Source: Bradyrhizobium sp. CB1650
GTDB taxonomy: Bacteria > Pseudomonadota > Alphaproteobacteria > Rhizobiales > Xanthobacteraceae
NCBI RefSeq assembly: GCF_029761915.1
Contig: NZ_CP121695.1
Location: 4,183,501-4,247,500, forward strand
Direction: 5' to 3'
Length of the DNA stretch: 64,000 nucleotides
Part shown: in pieces, positions 16,494 to 25,386 of the stretch
How the letters are laid out: each line of letters begins with the position of its first letter
Position numbering within the stretch: the stretch's first letter is position 1
Translations under genes and position numbers: made by a program
The notes under the pieces: generated by a model
The model's database searches: none
What the model saw: only the letters and a program-made list of their open reading frames with translations
What the model was told of the DNA's origin: nothing

Positions 16494-17705
16494 TTACTTG
16501 CCGACCAGGCTGCACTTGCTGCGGTCGAGCGGGCGGAAGGCCTGGTCGGGCGGGATGGTCGCGACCAGCTTGACGAAGTCCCAGGGGCCCTTGGATTCCT
16601 CGGGCGTCTTGACCTGCACCAGGTAGAGATCGTGCACCATGCGCTGGTCCTCGCGGATGCGGCCATTGGTGGTGTAGGCATCCGACACCGGCGTCGCCTT
16701 CATCTTCGCCATCACGGTCGCGCTGTCGTCGGAATCGCCGTCCTTCACGGCTTGCAAATAGTGGCGCACGGCGGAATAGACGCCGGCCTGGATTTGTGAC
16801 GGCATCGCCTTGCGGCGCGCATAGAATGCATCGGAAAAGCGCCGGGCGGCGGGCGAAACATCCTCGAAGAACGAGGTGACGATGAGGTCGCCGCGGGTCG
16901 GCTTCAAGCCGACCGACTCGATGTCGACGTTCTGGAACGACATCGGCACGATCTTCATGCCTTGCGCGGCAAGCCCGAACTCTTCCGCCTGCTTGATCGC
17001 GGTGGCGTTGTCGCCGGCGACGTTGATCGCGAGAATCTTTGCGCCCGACGACTGCGCCTGGAGCAGGAACGAGCTGTAGTCGGGCGTGCCGAGCTGCGCC
17101 TTGACGCTGCCGGCGACCTTGCCGCCGAGCTCGGCGATGCGCCGGCGCGCGGTCGCCTCGATGGAGTGGCCAAAGGCATAGTCGCCGGTGATGAAGAACC
17201 ACGGCTCCTTGCTGGTCTGCATGATGCCCGAGACCACGGCGGTCGCGGTGGAATAGGCGTCCTGGGTCCACTGCACGCTGGTCGGGGCGCAGGCCTCATC
17301 GGTGAGCTGGTTGGCGCCGGCGCCGGAGACGAGGAAGATCTTGCCGTTACCGCGCACCAGCTCCTGCACGGCGAGCGCCGCCCCCGAGCTGCCGCCGTCC
17401 GCGATCGCCTGAACGCCGTCGCTGAACCACTTTCGCGCGAGGGACGCCGCGAGGTCAGGCTTGTTCTGGTGATCGGCCTGCAAAATCTCGATCGGCTTGC
17501 CATTGATCTTGCCGCCGAACTCTTCCGCCGCCATCCGCGCCGCCTCGACCGAGCCCGGGCCCATGGCGGTCGCGAACACGCCGTTCATGTCGGTGAGGAC
17601 GCCGATGCGGATCGCGTCGCCCTTGATCTCGGCGCGCGCAGTGGTCGCTGCGAGCGCGAGCGTGACCAGCAGGATGGCGGTGGATGTCGTGCGGAGATTG
17701 CCCAT
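16494..17705 (-). CDS. ABC transporter substrate-binding protein (branched-chain amino acid/LivK type)
   Basis: A 403-residue periplasmic binding protein with a signal peptide (1-25, ending ARA). The type I fold opening IRIGVLTDMNGVFA and the middle AILAINVAGDNATAIKQAEEFG-like segment place it in the LivK/HAAT family. Many rhizobial members bind aromatic acids. It is the last gene of the aromatic catabolic operon, so its ligand is probably the pathway substrate (inference). No LivH/M/G/F genes are present here, so it must use permeases encoded elsewhere. Confidence 0.9.
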   Translation of the reverse strand: MGNLRTTSTAILLVTLALAATTARAEIKGDAIRIGVLTDMNGVFATAMGPGSVEAARMAAEEFGGKINGKPIEILQADHQNKPDLAASLARKWFSDGVQAIADGGSSGAALAVQELVRGNGKIFLVSGAGANQLTDEACAPTSVQWTQDAYSTATAVVSGIMQTSKEPWFFITGDYAFGHSIEATARRRIAELGGKVAGSVKAQLGTPDYSSFLLQAQSSGAKILAINVAGDNATAIKQAEEFGLAAQGMKIVPMSFQNVDIESVGLKPTRGDLIVTSFFEDVSPAARRFSDAFYARRKAMPSQIQAGVYSAVRHYLQAVKDGDSDDSATVMAKMKATPVSDAYTTNGRIREDQRMVHDLYLVQVKTPEESKGPWDFVKLVATIPPDQAFRPLDRSKCSLVGK

Positions 17706-17746
17706 GGCGTTTCCTGTTTTAGTCGTTGATTGCTTGGCCGTGTCGA

Positions 17747-18604
17747 TCAGGCCGGTTCGGCGATCACCTTGTTGCGCAGGATTCCGATGCCGGAAATCTC
17801 GACCTCGACGGTGTCGCCGGGGCGCATCCACAGCGGCGGCGTACGCTTGGCGCCGACGCCGCCCGGCGTGCCCGTGACGATGACGTCGCCGGGGACGAGC
17901 GGGCAGATCGTCGAAATGTAGGCGATCAGCTCCGGTATCGCCGTGATCAGGAGATCGGTGGTGGTGTTCTGCACAACGCTGCCGTTGAGCCGCGTCTGCA
18001 AGGTGAGTTTGGACGGATCGGGGATTTCGTCCGTCGTCACCAGCCACGGGCCAAAGCTGCCACTCTCGGCAAAGGTCTTGCCGGAGAGGAACTGGCTGGT
18101 GTGCCGCTGCCAGTCGCGGATGCTGCCTTCGTTGTAGCAAGCATAGCCGGCGACATGCTCGAGCGCGCGGTTTGCGGGGATATGCCGACCTTCCCTGCCG
18201 ATCACCAGCGCGAGCTCGCCCTCATAGTCGAAATCGTCGCTGACATCAGGCTTCACGATGGGCTGGAGATGCCCGACCTGGCTGCAGGCGAAGCGGGCAA
18301 ACAGCGCCGGCCTCTCGGTGACGGTGCGGCCTGTCTCGGCGACGTGGTCGCGATAGTTGAGGCCCACGCAGATGATCTTGCCGGGATCGGGGATGACGGG
18401 CGCAAAGGAGATCTTGTCGAGCCGATGATCGGGCGCGACGGACGCGACCAGCTTTGCCGCATCGGCGGGCCGGCCAGTTTCGAGCAGCCGGCGCAGCGTC
18501 GTGCAGCCGTCGGCAGCCATGCGCGCGCCGAGATCGATGACGCCGTCGTCCTTGACGGCTCCGAAGGAGGCGCGTCCGGCGGCGATGAATGAGAGCAGCT
18601 TCAT
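17747..18604 (-). CDS. Fumarylacetoacetate hydrolase (FAH) family protein
   Basis: A 285-residue FAH-fold enzyme. Visible family features are KIICVGLNYRDHVAETG, the metal-ligand region DFDYEGELALVIGR and TGTPGGVGAKRTPP. Members include 2-hydroxypentadienoate hydratases, oxaloacetate/4-oxalocrotonate decarboxylases and acylpyruvate hydrolases. Placed 24 bases after the hydroxylase gene, it probably handles the ring-cleavage product or a later dienoate. The exact reaction is not readable from sequence. Confidence 0.88.
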   Translation of the reverse strand: MKLLSFIAAGRASFGAVKDDGVIDLGARMAADGCTTLRRLLETGRPADAAKLVASVAPDHRLDKISFAPVIPDPGKIICVGLNYRDHVAETGRTVTERPALFARFACSQVGHLQPIVKPDVSDDFDYEGELALVIGREGRHIPANRALEHVAGYACYNEGSIRDWQRHTSQFLSGKTFAESGSFGPWLVTTDEIPDPSKLTLQTRLNGSVVQNTTTDLLITAIPELIAYISTICPLVPGDVIVTGTPGGVGAKRTPPLWMRPGDTVEVEISGIGILRNKVIAEPA

Positions 18605-18628
18605 GAGGTGTCCTTGAGAGAGGTTCGG

Positions 18629-20143
18629 TCAGGCCGCGGACGGCGCACGGGTTGAAGGGACGATGGTAGCGACGAGCCGGTCGAGTTCGGCGTCGTTGCG
18701 GGCGGCACCGCGGAGGTAGCGGTCGGGACGAACGAGCGCAGCGGTGATGCCGTGCTCGTGCAGCCAGCGTCCGATGCCTTCGGCATCGTCGCCGGAGAGA
18801 ATGTCGGTGCCCGCCTGCAAGAGGGCGCCGCGACGACATGATGAGAGCGCGGTGGCGTCCTCGATGAGAAGCACGTGGTCGTAACCGATCCGCTCGTCGC
18901 TGCGCCGGCCGTCGCGCAGGTCGAACTGCGGCGCAAGGTGTCCGGCCAGTGGCAGATCGCCGAACGCCAAGCCGGGGCCGAGCAGGGGCTTTTTCACCTC
19001 GAGCTTCACTGCCGCGTTCTCGCGCGCTTGCCCGGCGGCGAGGCCCGCTTCGATGGCCTTTGTGTTGATGACGCCGCCGAGGCGAATGGCGAGCTCGATG
19101 AACTCGCGCACGTGAGGCAGGCGCTCGCTTTGGTAGGTATCGAGCAGATTGACGTCGGCGCGGCCGCGGATCATCGCGTCGAGCTTCCAGGCAAGGTTCG
19201 CGGCATCGCGGATGCCGGCGCACATGCCTTGTCCGAGGAACGGCGGGGTCTGGTGTGCGGAATCGCCCGCGAGGAGCAGTCGTCCGCTCCGCCATTGCTG
19301 CGCGATGGTGGAGTGAAAGGTGTAGACCGCGGCACGCTCGATCTCGGCGTCGTCCGGCGTGATCCAGCGCGACAGGAGCTGCCAGACCTTTGCCGGCTGT
19401 GCCACCTCCTGGGAATCTTCGTCGGGAAGGACCGTGATCTCCCAGCGCCGCCGTGTGCCGGTACCGCGGACATAGGTTGCGGGACGGCGCGGATCGCAAT
19501 GCTGGATGCTGTAGTCGCCGAGGTCGTCGCGGTTGCGCTTGAGCAGGACGTCGATCACGAGCCAGCGCTCGTGAAAGCCGAGATCGTCCATGCCGGAGCC
19601 GATGAAACGGCGCACCAGCGAGCGGGCGCCGTCGCAGCCGACGACGTAGGCGGCGCGGACTTCGTTGAGCTTGCCATTGGAGAGGTCTTCATAGCGGACG
19701 CGGACGCCGCGTTCGTCCTGATCGAGCGCAAACACGTCGCAGCGGTTGCGCAAGGTGATGTACGGCCAGCGGTTCAGGCCGCCGATCAGCACGTCCTCCA
19801 GGTCAGGCTGGTGGAAGCGGTAGCTGAGGTTCCAGCCCATCGGCGTCAGCGTTTGCGGACGCGACCAGTCCAGAAGCATCCGGCCGTCGGCATCGAGGAA
19901 GCGCATGCCGGGGCTGAGGATGACATGCGGCAGGATCGCATCCGCAAGGCCAATGGTTTGGAAGACCCGCATGCATTCGTCGTCGAAATGCACCGCGCGG
20001 GGCAGATGGTAGGTCCGCGCCTCGCGCTCCAGCACCAGCGTCCGCGCGCCGCAGAGGCCGAGCAGGTTGGCGAGCGTCGCCCCGACCGGACCGCGGCCGA
20101 CGATCACGACATCGAAGTCTTCGGAAGCGGGTTTATGTTGCAT
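18629..20143 (-). CDS. FAD-dependent aromatic hydroxylase (MhpA-like)
   Basis: A 504-residue flavoprotein monooxygenase of the PheA/MhpA group. The FAD-binding GxGxxG motif is GRGPVG near residue 17, the DG motif is V-V-G-C-D-G-A-R-S, and the GD motif is LLLAGDSAHQTPPFLGQGM. It is expected to add an ortho hydroxyl to a monohydroxylated aromatic using NAD(P)H and O2, giving a catechol for the dioxygenase at 21240. I chose the ATG at 20143 because the FAD fold begins right after it and GGGGAAGAG lies upstream. Confidence 0.88.
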   Translation of the reverse strand: MQHKPASEDFDVVIVGRGPVGATLANLLGLCGARTLVLEREARTYHLPRAVHFDDECMRVFQTIGLADAILPHVILSPGMRFLDADGRMLLDWSRPQTLTPMGWNLSYRFHQPDLEDVLIGGLNRWPYITLRNRCDVFALDQDERGVRVRYEDLSNGKLNEVRAAYVVGCDGARSLVRRFIGSGMDDLGFHERWLVIDVLLKRNRDDLGDYSIQHCDPRRPATYVRGTGTRRRWEITVLPDEDSQEVAQPAKVWQLLSRWITPDDAEIERAAVYTFHSTIAQQWRSGRLLLAGDSAHQTPPFLGQGMCAGIRDAANLAWKLDAMIRGRADVNLLDTYQSERLPHVREFIELAIRLGGVINTKAIEAGLAAGQARENAAVKLEVKKPLLGPGLAFGDLPLAGHLAPQFDLRDGRRSDERIGYDHVLLIEDATALSSCRRGALLQAGTDILSGDDAEGIGRWLHEHGITAALVRPDRYLRGAARNDAELDRLVATIVPSTRAPSAA

Positions 20144-20227
20144 GGGGCTATCTCTTCCCCAAGCCATGGCACCTCTTCAACGCCGCCGCGCCAAGTGTCC
20201 GCCCAGCGGACGGATGGGCAGGCACTG

Positions 20228-20256
20228 GTCATGGCCGGGTCAAGCCCGGCCATGAC
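20228..20256. repeat. REP-type palindrome
   Basis: A perfect 12-bp stem (GTCATGGCCGGG with CCCGGCCATGAC) and a 5-base loop lie between the hydroxylase and IclR genes. This palindrome type is widespread in Bradyrhizobium and Rhodopseudomonas genomes. Here it may attenuate read-through from the IclR gene. Confidence 0.85.
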
Positions 20257-20306
20257 GTTGTGGGAGCGTCAGCGCGAGAGCGGCGACAGACGACTTTGGG
20301 CGATCA

Positions 20307-21092
20307 CTAGGCGTCCACCGGAATGGCCGACGCCGCCTCGCGGAGCTGCGCCGCGAACTGCGCGATTGCCTCGTCGATCCCGAGCGCCGAGCGGATCCAG
20401 ATGATGGAGATGCAGCCGAACACGGCACCGTCCCGAACGATGGGAACCGCGATCGAAGCGGTCCTGGGATTGTATTCGCCCTCGCTGCGGATGGCGTAGC
20501 CGCGCGCCTGGGTCTCGGCGATCATGCATTTGAGGCGGTCGGCATCGAGGAAGGGGCGGTCATCGGCCTCGTCGATCCGGCGCAGATGATTGACGATCAG
20601 GTCGCGCTCACGCGCGGGGCATGCGGCAAGATAGGCGCGCCCCGCGGAGGTCCGGAGCATCGGCAGGCGCTTGCCGATCATGCCGCGGTCGATCGACAGC
20701 GGGCTGCGGGAATGGGTGGTCTCCTGCACCACCATCGCCGCATTCTCGTAAGTGGAGAGGTCGACCGGCCAGACCAGGGTCTTGCTGAGCTCAGCGAGAA
20801 AAGGCGCCGCCGCCTGGCAGATCACCACGCCGGGATCGTAGCCGTCGCCGAGGCTGAGGGCGCGGCGGGTGACGCGAAAGCGGTCGTCGCTGGCGCTGCG
20901 CGCGACATATCCGAGTTCCTCCAGCGTTTCGAGCAGGCGGTAGACGGTCGGGCGGGGCAGGTCGAGCGCACGGGCGAGGTCGCCGGCGCGGATGCCGCCG
21001 GAGCGGTTGACCTCATGCAGCACGTCCAGTCCGCGCTTGAAGGCACGGACGCCCTCCGACTGCCGTGGCCGGTCCGTCCGCTCCTTGGACAC
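20307..21092 (-). CDS. IclR-family transcriptional regulator (MhpR-like)
   Basis: A 261-residue IclR-type protein with an N-terminal winged helix (AFKRGLDVLHEVNRSGG, then LARALDLPRPTVYRLLETLEELGYV) and a C-terminal effector domain (about 85-255). I chose the GTG at 21092 because GGGAGGAAA lies eight bases upstream; the frame is open a little further to an ATG at 21128 without such a site. It sits between the catabolic genes on the minus strand and the divergent dioxygenase, so it probably controls both in response to the aromatic substrate. Confidence 0.9.
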   Translation of the reverse strand: MSKERTDRPRQSEGVRAFKRGLDVLHEVNRSGGIRAGDLARALDLPRPTVYRLLETLEELGYVARSASDDRFRVTRRALSLGDGYDPGVVICQAAAPFLAELSKTLVWPVDLSTYENAAMVVQETTHSRSPLSIDRGMIGKRLPMLRTSAGRAYLAACPARERDLIVNHLRRIDEADDRPFLDADRLKCMIAETQARGYAIRSEGEYNPRTASIAVPIVRDGAVFGCISIIWIRSALGIDEAIAQFAAQLREAASAIPVDA

Positions 21093-21239
21093 TTCGAATT
21101 TCCTCCCTTGTGCCGCTTCGCCCCGCAACTATCGTCCCTGCGAACGCGACGCGATCGCGGGACGCCACCGTAGGATCGCGCGCGGCCGGCATCAAGTTCG
21201 CCGCAATGCGGTGAAGGCGATACGATCGGGAGGACGTCG

Positions 21240-22223
21240 ATGGAAATCACCGCGCTGGGCTATGTCGGGATCAACTCGTCGCAGCTCGACCAGTGGAGCC
21301 GAATGGCGACCGGGCTGCTCGGGATGCAGCAAGTCGACCGAGGCGGCAAGATGCGCGCCTTCCGCATGGACGATCGCAAGCAGCGATTGATCGTCGACGG
21401 CAGCAGCGATGCCGGCCTGGCGATGATGGGGTGGGAAGTTCCGTCGACCGTCGAGCTCGACCGGCTCGCCGGCCGGCTCGAAAGCTATCGCGTGAAGGTG
21501 ACGCGCGGATCGCGCGTGCTCGCGGACGAACGGCATGTGACCGAGCTGATCGCGTTCGCGGATCCTGCCGGCAACCGGCTCGAAGCGTTCTGCAAGCCCG
21601 AGCTTGCGACCGAGCCTTTCAAGCCGGGCCGGCCGATCTCGGGCTTCCGTACCGGCGCGCTCGGCATGGGACACGTCGTGCTCAATGTGGAGGATGTCGA
21701 GCCGCTGTTGCCGTTCTACCGCGATGTGCTCGGCTTTCATGTTTCAGATTTCGGGCTGAAGCCCTATGGGCTTTATTTCTTCCACGTCAACGGCCGCCAC
21801 CACAGCTTTGCGATGGTGGGTTCGGGGCGGAAGGCGCTGCACCATTTCATGGTCGAACTCGGCAGCCTCGACGATGTCGGGCAGGGCTACGATCTCGCGC
21901 AGATGGATAACGGCCGCATCGCCTACACGCTGGGGCGGCATACCAACGACCACATGACCTCGTTCTACGTCAACACGCCATCCGGCTTCTTCATCGAATA
22001 TGGCTGGGGCGGGCGCATCATCGATCCCGAGACCTGGCAGCCGCACGAGACCTTTGACGGCCCATCACTGTGGGGCCACGAGCGGCTCTACATGGCGGAA
22101 GAGCAACGCAAGCGCCTGCGCGACATGCGATTGGATGCGGCCGCGCGCGGTGTGCGCGTGCCAGACCCAAGCGTGCCGCCGCTGAACTGCGCGTGGCTGG
22201 ACTCGGTGATCGCCCACGAATGA
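21240..22223 (+). CDS. Type I extradiol (catechol 2,3-) dioxygenase, BphC-like
   Basis: A 327-residue two-domain VOC-fold enzyme. The Fe(II) ligands of the BphC family are present: His145 (GMGHVV), His202 (LHHFMVEL) and Glu253 (FFIEYGW). The catalytic-base region N-G-R-H-H-S (184-189) is also kept. It should cleave a catechol meta to the hydroxyls with O2. A GGGAGGA site precedes the ATG. It diverges from the IclR regulator and completes the hydroxylation and ring-cleavage steps of the cluster. Confidence 0.92.
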   Translation: MEITALGYVGINSSQLDQWSRMATGLLGMQQVDRGGKMRAFRMDDRKQRLIVDGSSDAGLAMMGWEVPSTVELDRLAGRLESYRVKVTRGSRVLADERHVTELIAFADPAGNRLEAFCKPELATEPFKPGRPISGFRTGALGMGHVVLNVEDVEPLLPFYRDVLGFHVSDFGLKPYGLYFFHVNGRHHSFAMVGSGRKALHHFMVELGSLDDVGQGYDLAQMDNGRIAYTLGRHTNDHMTSFYVNTPSGFFIEYGWGGRIIDPETWQPHETFDGPSLWGHERLYMAEEQRKRLRDMRLDAAARGVRVPDPSVPPLNCAWLDSVIAHE

Positions 22224-22243
22224 TCCGCCGCCGCGTAGCGCGA

Positions 22244-22906
22244 TCAGGCCTCGCCCAGGTCGGCCTGCGTCAGCAGGCCCTGACGCAATGCAAGCCGGAC
22301 CAGCTCGATGTCAGAGGCGACGCCGAGCTTGTCCTTGATCAGCGAGTGCAGGTTCGCCACCGTCTTAGGACTGACGTGGAGCACTTCTGCGATCTCCTCG
22401 GTGCTGTTCTCGGCGAGCAGCAGGCGCAGCACCTCGAACTCGCGCGCGGTCAGGACGTCGGCGGCGGAGCTTTCGCCGGCGAGCCGGCTCAGTGCAAGCT
22501 CGTGGTCGATGTCGGGGCTGATCGCGATCTTGCCGGCGAGAACATCGGTCACGGCGCGCACCAGCGTCTCGGGCGGACTGGTCTTGGTGACATAGCCCCT
22601 GGCGCCGGCGCGGATCGCCTGCACGGCAAAGCCGGCGTTCTGGTGCATGGTGAAGACGAGGATGCGTGCGCCCTTGTCCCATTGCCTGATCCGCCTGATA
22701 GCCTCGATCCCGCCGATGCCGGGCATGCTCAGATCCATGATCACGAGATCCGGTTTTGCCGACTTGAACAGGCGGTAGGCCTCGGCCCCGTCGGAGGCCT
22801 CGGCCACGACGCGGAAGCCCGGTTGCTTCTGCAACACAGATCGATAACCCTCGCGAACGACGGCATGATCGTCGACCAGCATGATGGCGCAGCCGGCCTC
22901 GTTCAT
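22244..22906 (-). CDS. NarL-type response regulator
   Basis: A 220-residue response regulator: receiver with V-D-D-H (11-14), Asp58 in VIMDLSMPG, Thr in LVFTMHQN and Lys in YVTKTSPP, then a LuxR-type HTH (LTAREFEVLRLLLAENSTEEIAEVLHVSPKTVANLHS). It overlaps the sensor kinase gene by 4 bases, so the two form a cognate pair. Its likely target is the divergent gene at 24484 or genes elsewhere. Confidence 0.95.
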   Translation of the reverse strand: MNEAGCAIMLVDDHAVVREGYRSVLQKQPGFRVVAEASDGAEAYRLFKSAKPDLVIMDLSMPGIGGIEAIRRIRQWDKGARILVFTMHQNAGFAVQAIRAGARGYVTKTSPPETLVRAVTDVLAGKIAISPDIDHELALSRLAGESSAADVLTAREFEVLRLLLAENSTEEIAEVLHVSPKTVANLHSLIKDKLGVASDIELVRLALRQGLLTQADLGEA

Positions 22907-24303
22907 GCGGCGCGCTCCATGACGATGGAATCGACGGGTGCGGGGATCACGACGCGCAGCGCGGCGCCGTGATTCCCGTCGGCCTCGAAGCTCAGCCGTC
23001 CGCCGAGCGCGGCGACGCGCTCGCGCATTCCGAGCAGGCCCATGCCGGACTTGACGGCGGCATCGCCAGGCCGGCCGTCGTCGGCGATGCAAAGTGCTAT
23101 GACGCGATCTTCGCTGCCGGCGGCCCCGCGTGCGGTCAGTTCCAGGCTGACGCGTGCGGCGCCGGCATGCTTTGCCGCATTGGTGAGCGCCTCCTGCACG
23201 ATACGGTAGAGCGCGGCGCCGACGGCAGCGGGCAGATTCTCGAACGCGCCGTCGAAGCGGACATCGAACCGTGGCCGGCCACGGCTGCGCCCGTTCCAGC
23301 CGGCGACCAGGCCCTCGAGGCTGGCGACGAGGCCGAGCTCGTCGACATCGGGCGGACGCAGTCTGAACAGCGCGCCGCGCAACGTCTCCATCATGTCCGT
23401 TGCCGTGCGTGCGATACCGTCGCATTCGGCAAGCAGAGCAGGGCAGTCCTCCGCGGCAGTCTGGCGCGCCGACGCGGCGAGGGCGCGGATCGCGGCGAGC
23501 GATTGTCCGAACTCGTCGTGCAGCTCGCGCGCAAGATGACGGCGCTCCTCGTCCTGGAGAGCGATCAGCTTGCGCGCCAGCTCGCTGCGTTCGGCAAGTG
23601 TGGTGGCGAGAGTCTCGGCGAGATGATTGAACACCTCGCGAATGGCCGACAGCTCCGCCAGATCGAACGGCGGCAGCCGCGCCGTCAGGTCATTGGCGGC
23701 GATCCGTTCCAGGCCGGCGCATACCACCTGCGTCGGACGCAACGCGCGGGCCAATGCTGCATAGACGAGGGCACAGAGCAGCGGCAGCGCGATCGCAAGC
23801 GCGGCCATCAGTCGGCCCGCCTCGTGCCAGGCTTGCGCCGTGAGCACGGCCGGATCGATCCATGCGACCGCTTCGCCGATCTTCGCGCCGCGCGCCTCGA
23901 CCGTCCGGACGGCCTCGCGGCCCGGATCGAACAGGCTGCGATAGAAGGCGGCGAAGGCCCGCGGCGGTTCACCGTCTGCATTGGGCACACCTCCGCAGAT
24001 GCGCTGGACGATCTCGCCGTTGCCGCTACGAAAGGTGAGACAGAGGCCGGGCGTCATCACCGAGGCGGCGACATTGTCCAGGTCCGGAAATTCGGAGTGC
24101 GGGTTGTTGACCCATTGGATCTTGTTGTGCTGGAGCTCCAGCGTTCTTGCCGCAAGAGCCGCGATCGCATCGATCCTTGCGTGCACCGAACGGTCGGCTT
24201 CGACCAGAAAGTAGGCCGCGATTGCTGCGAAGCAGAGCGCGGAGATCGCCGCCACGCGAAGAGTCAGGCGGAGTTTTAGGTCGGGCTTGGAGCGGTTCCA
24301 CAT
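22903..24303 (-). CDS. NarX/UhpB-type sensor histidine kinase
   Basis: A 466-residue membrane kinase. It has an N-terminal transmembrane helix (RVAAISALCFAAIAAYFLV), a periplasmic sensor region to about residue 160, a second transmembrane helix (LMAALAIALPLLCALVYAALA), a HAMP domain, a HisKA_3 domain with the phospho-accepting His in A-R-E-L-H-D-E-F-G-Q, and a HATPase_c domain (EALTNAAKHAGA, CIADDGRPG, GMGLLGMRERV). The cysteine pair in the sensor region (GLCLTF and QRICGG) could be redox active. It is paired with the response regulator. Confidence 0.95.
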   Translation of the reverse strand: MWNRSKPDLKLRLTLRVAAISALCFAAIAAYFLVEADRSVHARIDAIAALAARTLELQHNKIQWVNNPHSEFPDLDNVAASVMTPGLCLTFRSGNGEIVQRICGGVPNADGEPPRAFAAFYRSLFDPGREAVRTVEARGAKIGEAVAWIDPAVLTAQAWHEAGRLMAALAIALPLLCALVYAALARALRPTQVVCAGLERIAANDLTARLPPFDLAELSAIREVFNHLAETLATTLAERSELARKLIALQDEERRHLARELHDEFGQSLAAIRALAASARQTAAEDCPALLAECDGIARTATDMMETLRGALFRLRPPDVDELGLVASLEGLVAGWNGRSRGRPRFDVRFDGAFENLPAAVGAALYRIVQEALTNAAKHAGAARVSLELTARGAAGSEDRVIALCIADDGRPGDAAVKSGMGLLGMRERVAALGGRLSFEADGNHGAALRVVIPAPVDSIVMERAA

Positions 24304-24483
24304 CGGCGGATACCCTGGACTTGATCTTGCGGCATTTAACGGCAGAACGGAACCGCCGGAAAGCGCCGCTGATGATCCGGGACGCCGTCGTGAAATTTTC
24401 CCGGCCCATGCCGGGACGGGAATGGCTGCGGGGCGCGGGCCGCCGGCCTAGCGTCAAGGCCCGTCCATCCCGCGAGGCCGCCC

Positions 24484-25386
24484 ATGCGTCGTTCCCTGCC
24501 TGTCTTGGTTTCCATTCTTCTGCTCGTTCTTCCCGTCGCTGCTGCGCCGGCGGGGGCCGAGGGCGTCGTCGCCGCGGCCCAGCCGGTCGGCGTTGCCGTC
24601 GATGAATTCAGCTATCTCGACACGTCGGGCGAGCCCGCCGACCAGACTGCCGTTCACGAGAAACGGCTCGCCGCCTTCATGACGGCGCTGCGACGGGACA
24701 TCGCCGCCGGCGGGCGCTACCGGCTTGCGCCGACCGTGCAGGACGGGGCGGCGTTCAAGGTCATCGGCGGCATCCAGAAGACGAGCACGCTGGTGCAATG
24801 GGCGAAGGCCGCCGTGATCGACGTCGGCGCCCGCAAGGTCGTGATGGAGAAACTCTACACCTTCCGCGGCGACAATGACGAGGCGTGGGAGCACGCCGAG
24901 CACTTCGTCGTCCGCGAGATACTGGCGGCGCTCGCCGCACCGCCGCCGATCGCGCTTGCGGTGTTCGAATTCGAGCTCGACGACAACACGGCCGCACCCG
25001 CGGATGGCCTCGCTGCCGCAGATAGCTCCTACCTCGCCGAAGCGACGGCGGCGGTGCGTGATGCGCTGGGTCAATCCGGCCGCTACCGCATCGTCGACGT
25101 CGGCGGTGCGCACGAGGACGCCGTGAGCTCCCGCAGCTTGCGCGACTGCAACGGCTGCGACGCCGCCATCGCCGGCAAGCTCGGCGCGGATCAATCGCTG
25201 ATCGGTGTGGTGCGACGGGTCAGCCGCACCGAATACACGGTGGGCTTCCAGGTGCGCGATGCCCGAACCGGCGCCGTGGTGTCACGCGGCGACAGCGGGC
25301 TGCGCATGGGCGCCGACTATTCCTGGAAGCGCGGCGCGGTCCGGCTGGTCAGCGATCGCCTCATCGACGCCGCGGCGCAGCGCTAG
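24484..25386 (+). CDS. Periplasmic protein with two copies of a DUF2380-like domain
   Basis: A 300-residue exported protein (signal peptide 1-25, ending AGA). The mature part is an internal duplication. Copy one begins G-V-A-V-D-E-F-S-Y-L-D and later has LRRDIAAGGRYRL. Copy two begins L-A-V-F-E-F-E-L-D-D and later has VRDALGQSGRYRIV. This resembles the DUF2380/DUF3280 family, whose function is unknown. It is divergent from the NarX/NarL-type pair and may be its target. Its stop codon shares the bases CTAG with the stop of the convergent dehydrogenase. Confidence 0.75.
   Translation: MRRSLPVLVSILLLVLPVAAAPAGAEGVVAAAQPVGVAVDEFSYLDTSGEPADQTAVHEKRLAAFMTALRRDIAAGGRYRLAPTVQDGAAFKVIGGIQKTSTLVQWAKAAVIDVGARKVVMEKLYTFRGDNDEAWEHAEHFVVREILAALAAPPPIALAVFEFELDDNTAAPADGLAAADSSYLAEATAAVRDALGQSGRYRIVDVGGAHEDAVSSRSLRDCNGCDAAIAGKLGADQSLIGVVRRVSRTEYTVGFQVRDARTGAVVSRGDSGLRMGADYSWKRGAVRLVSDRLIDAAAQR

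Noticed and set aside
18875..20404. 509-codon plus-strand frame opposite the hydroxylase
   Set aside because: High GC leaves long antisense frames open. The minus strand has FAD motifs and a ribosome site; this frame has neither.
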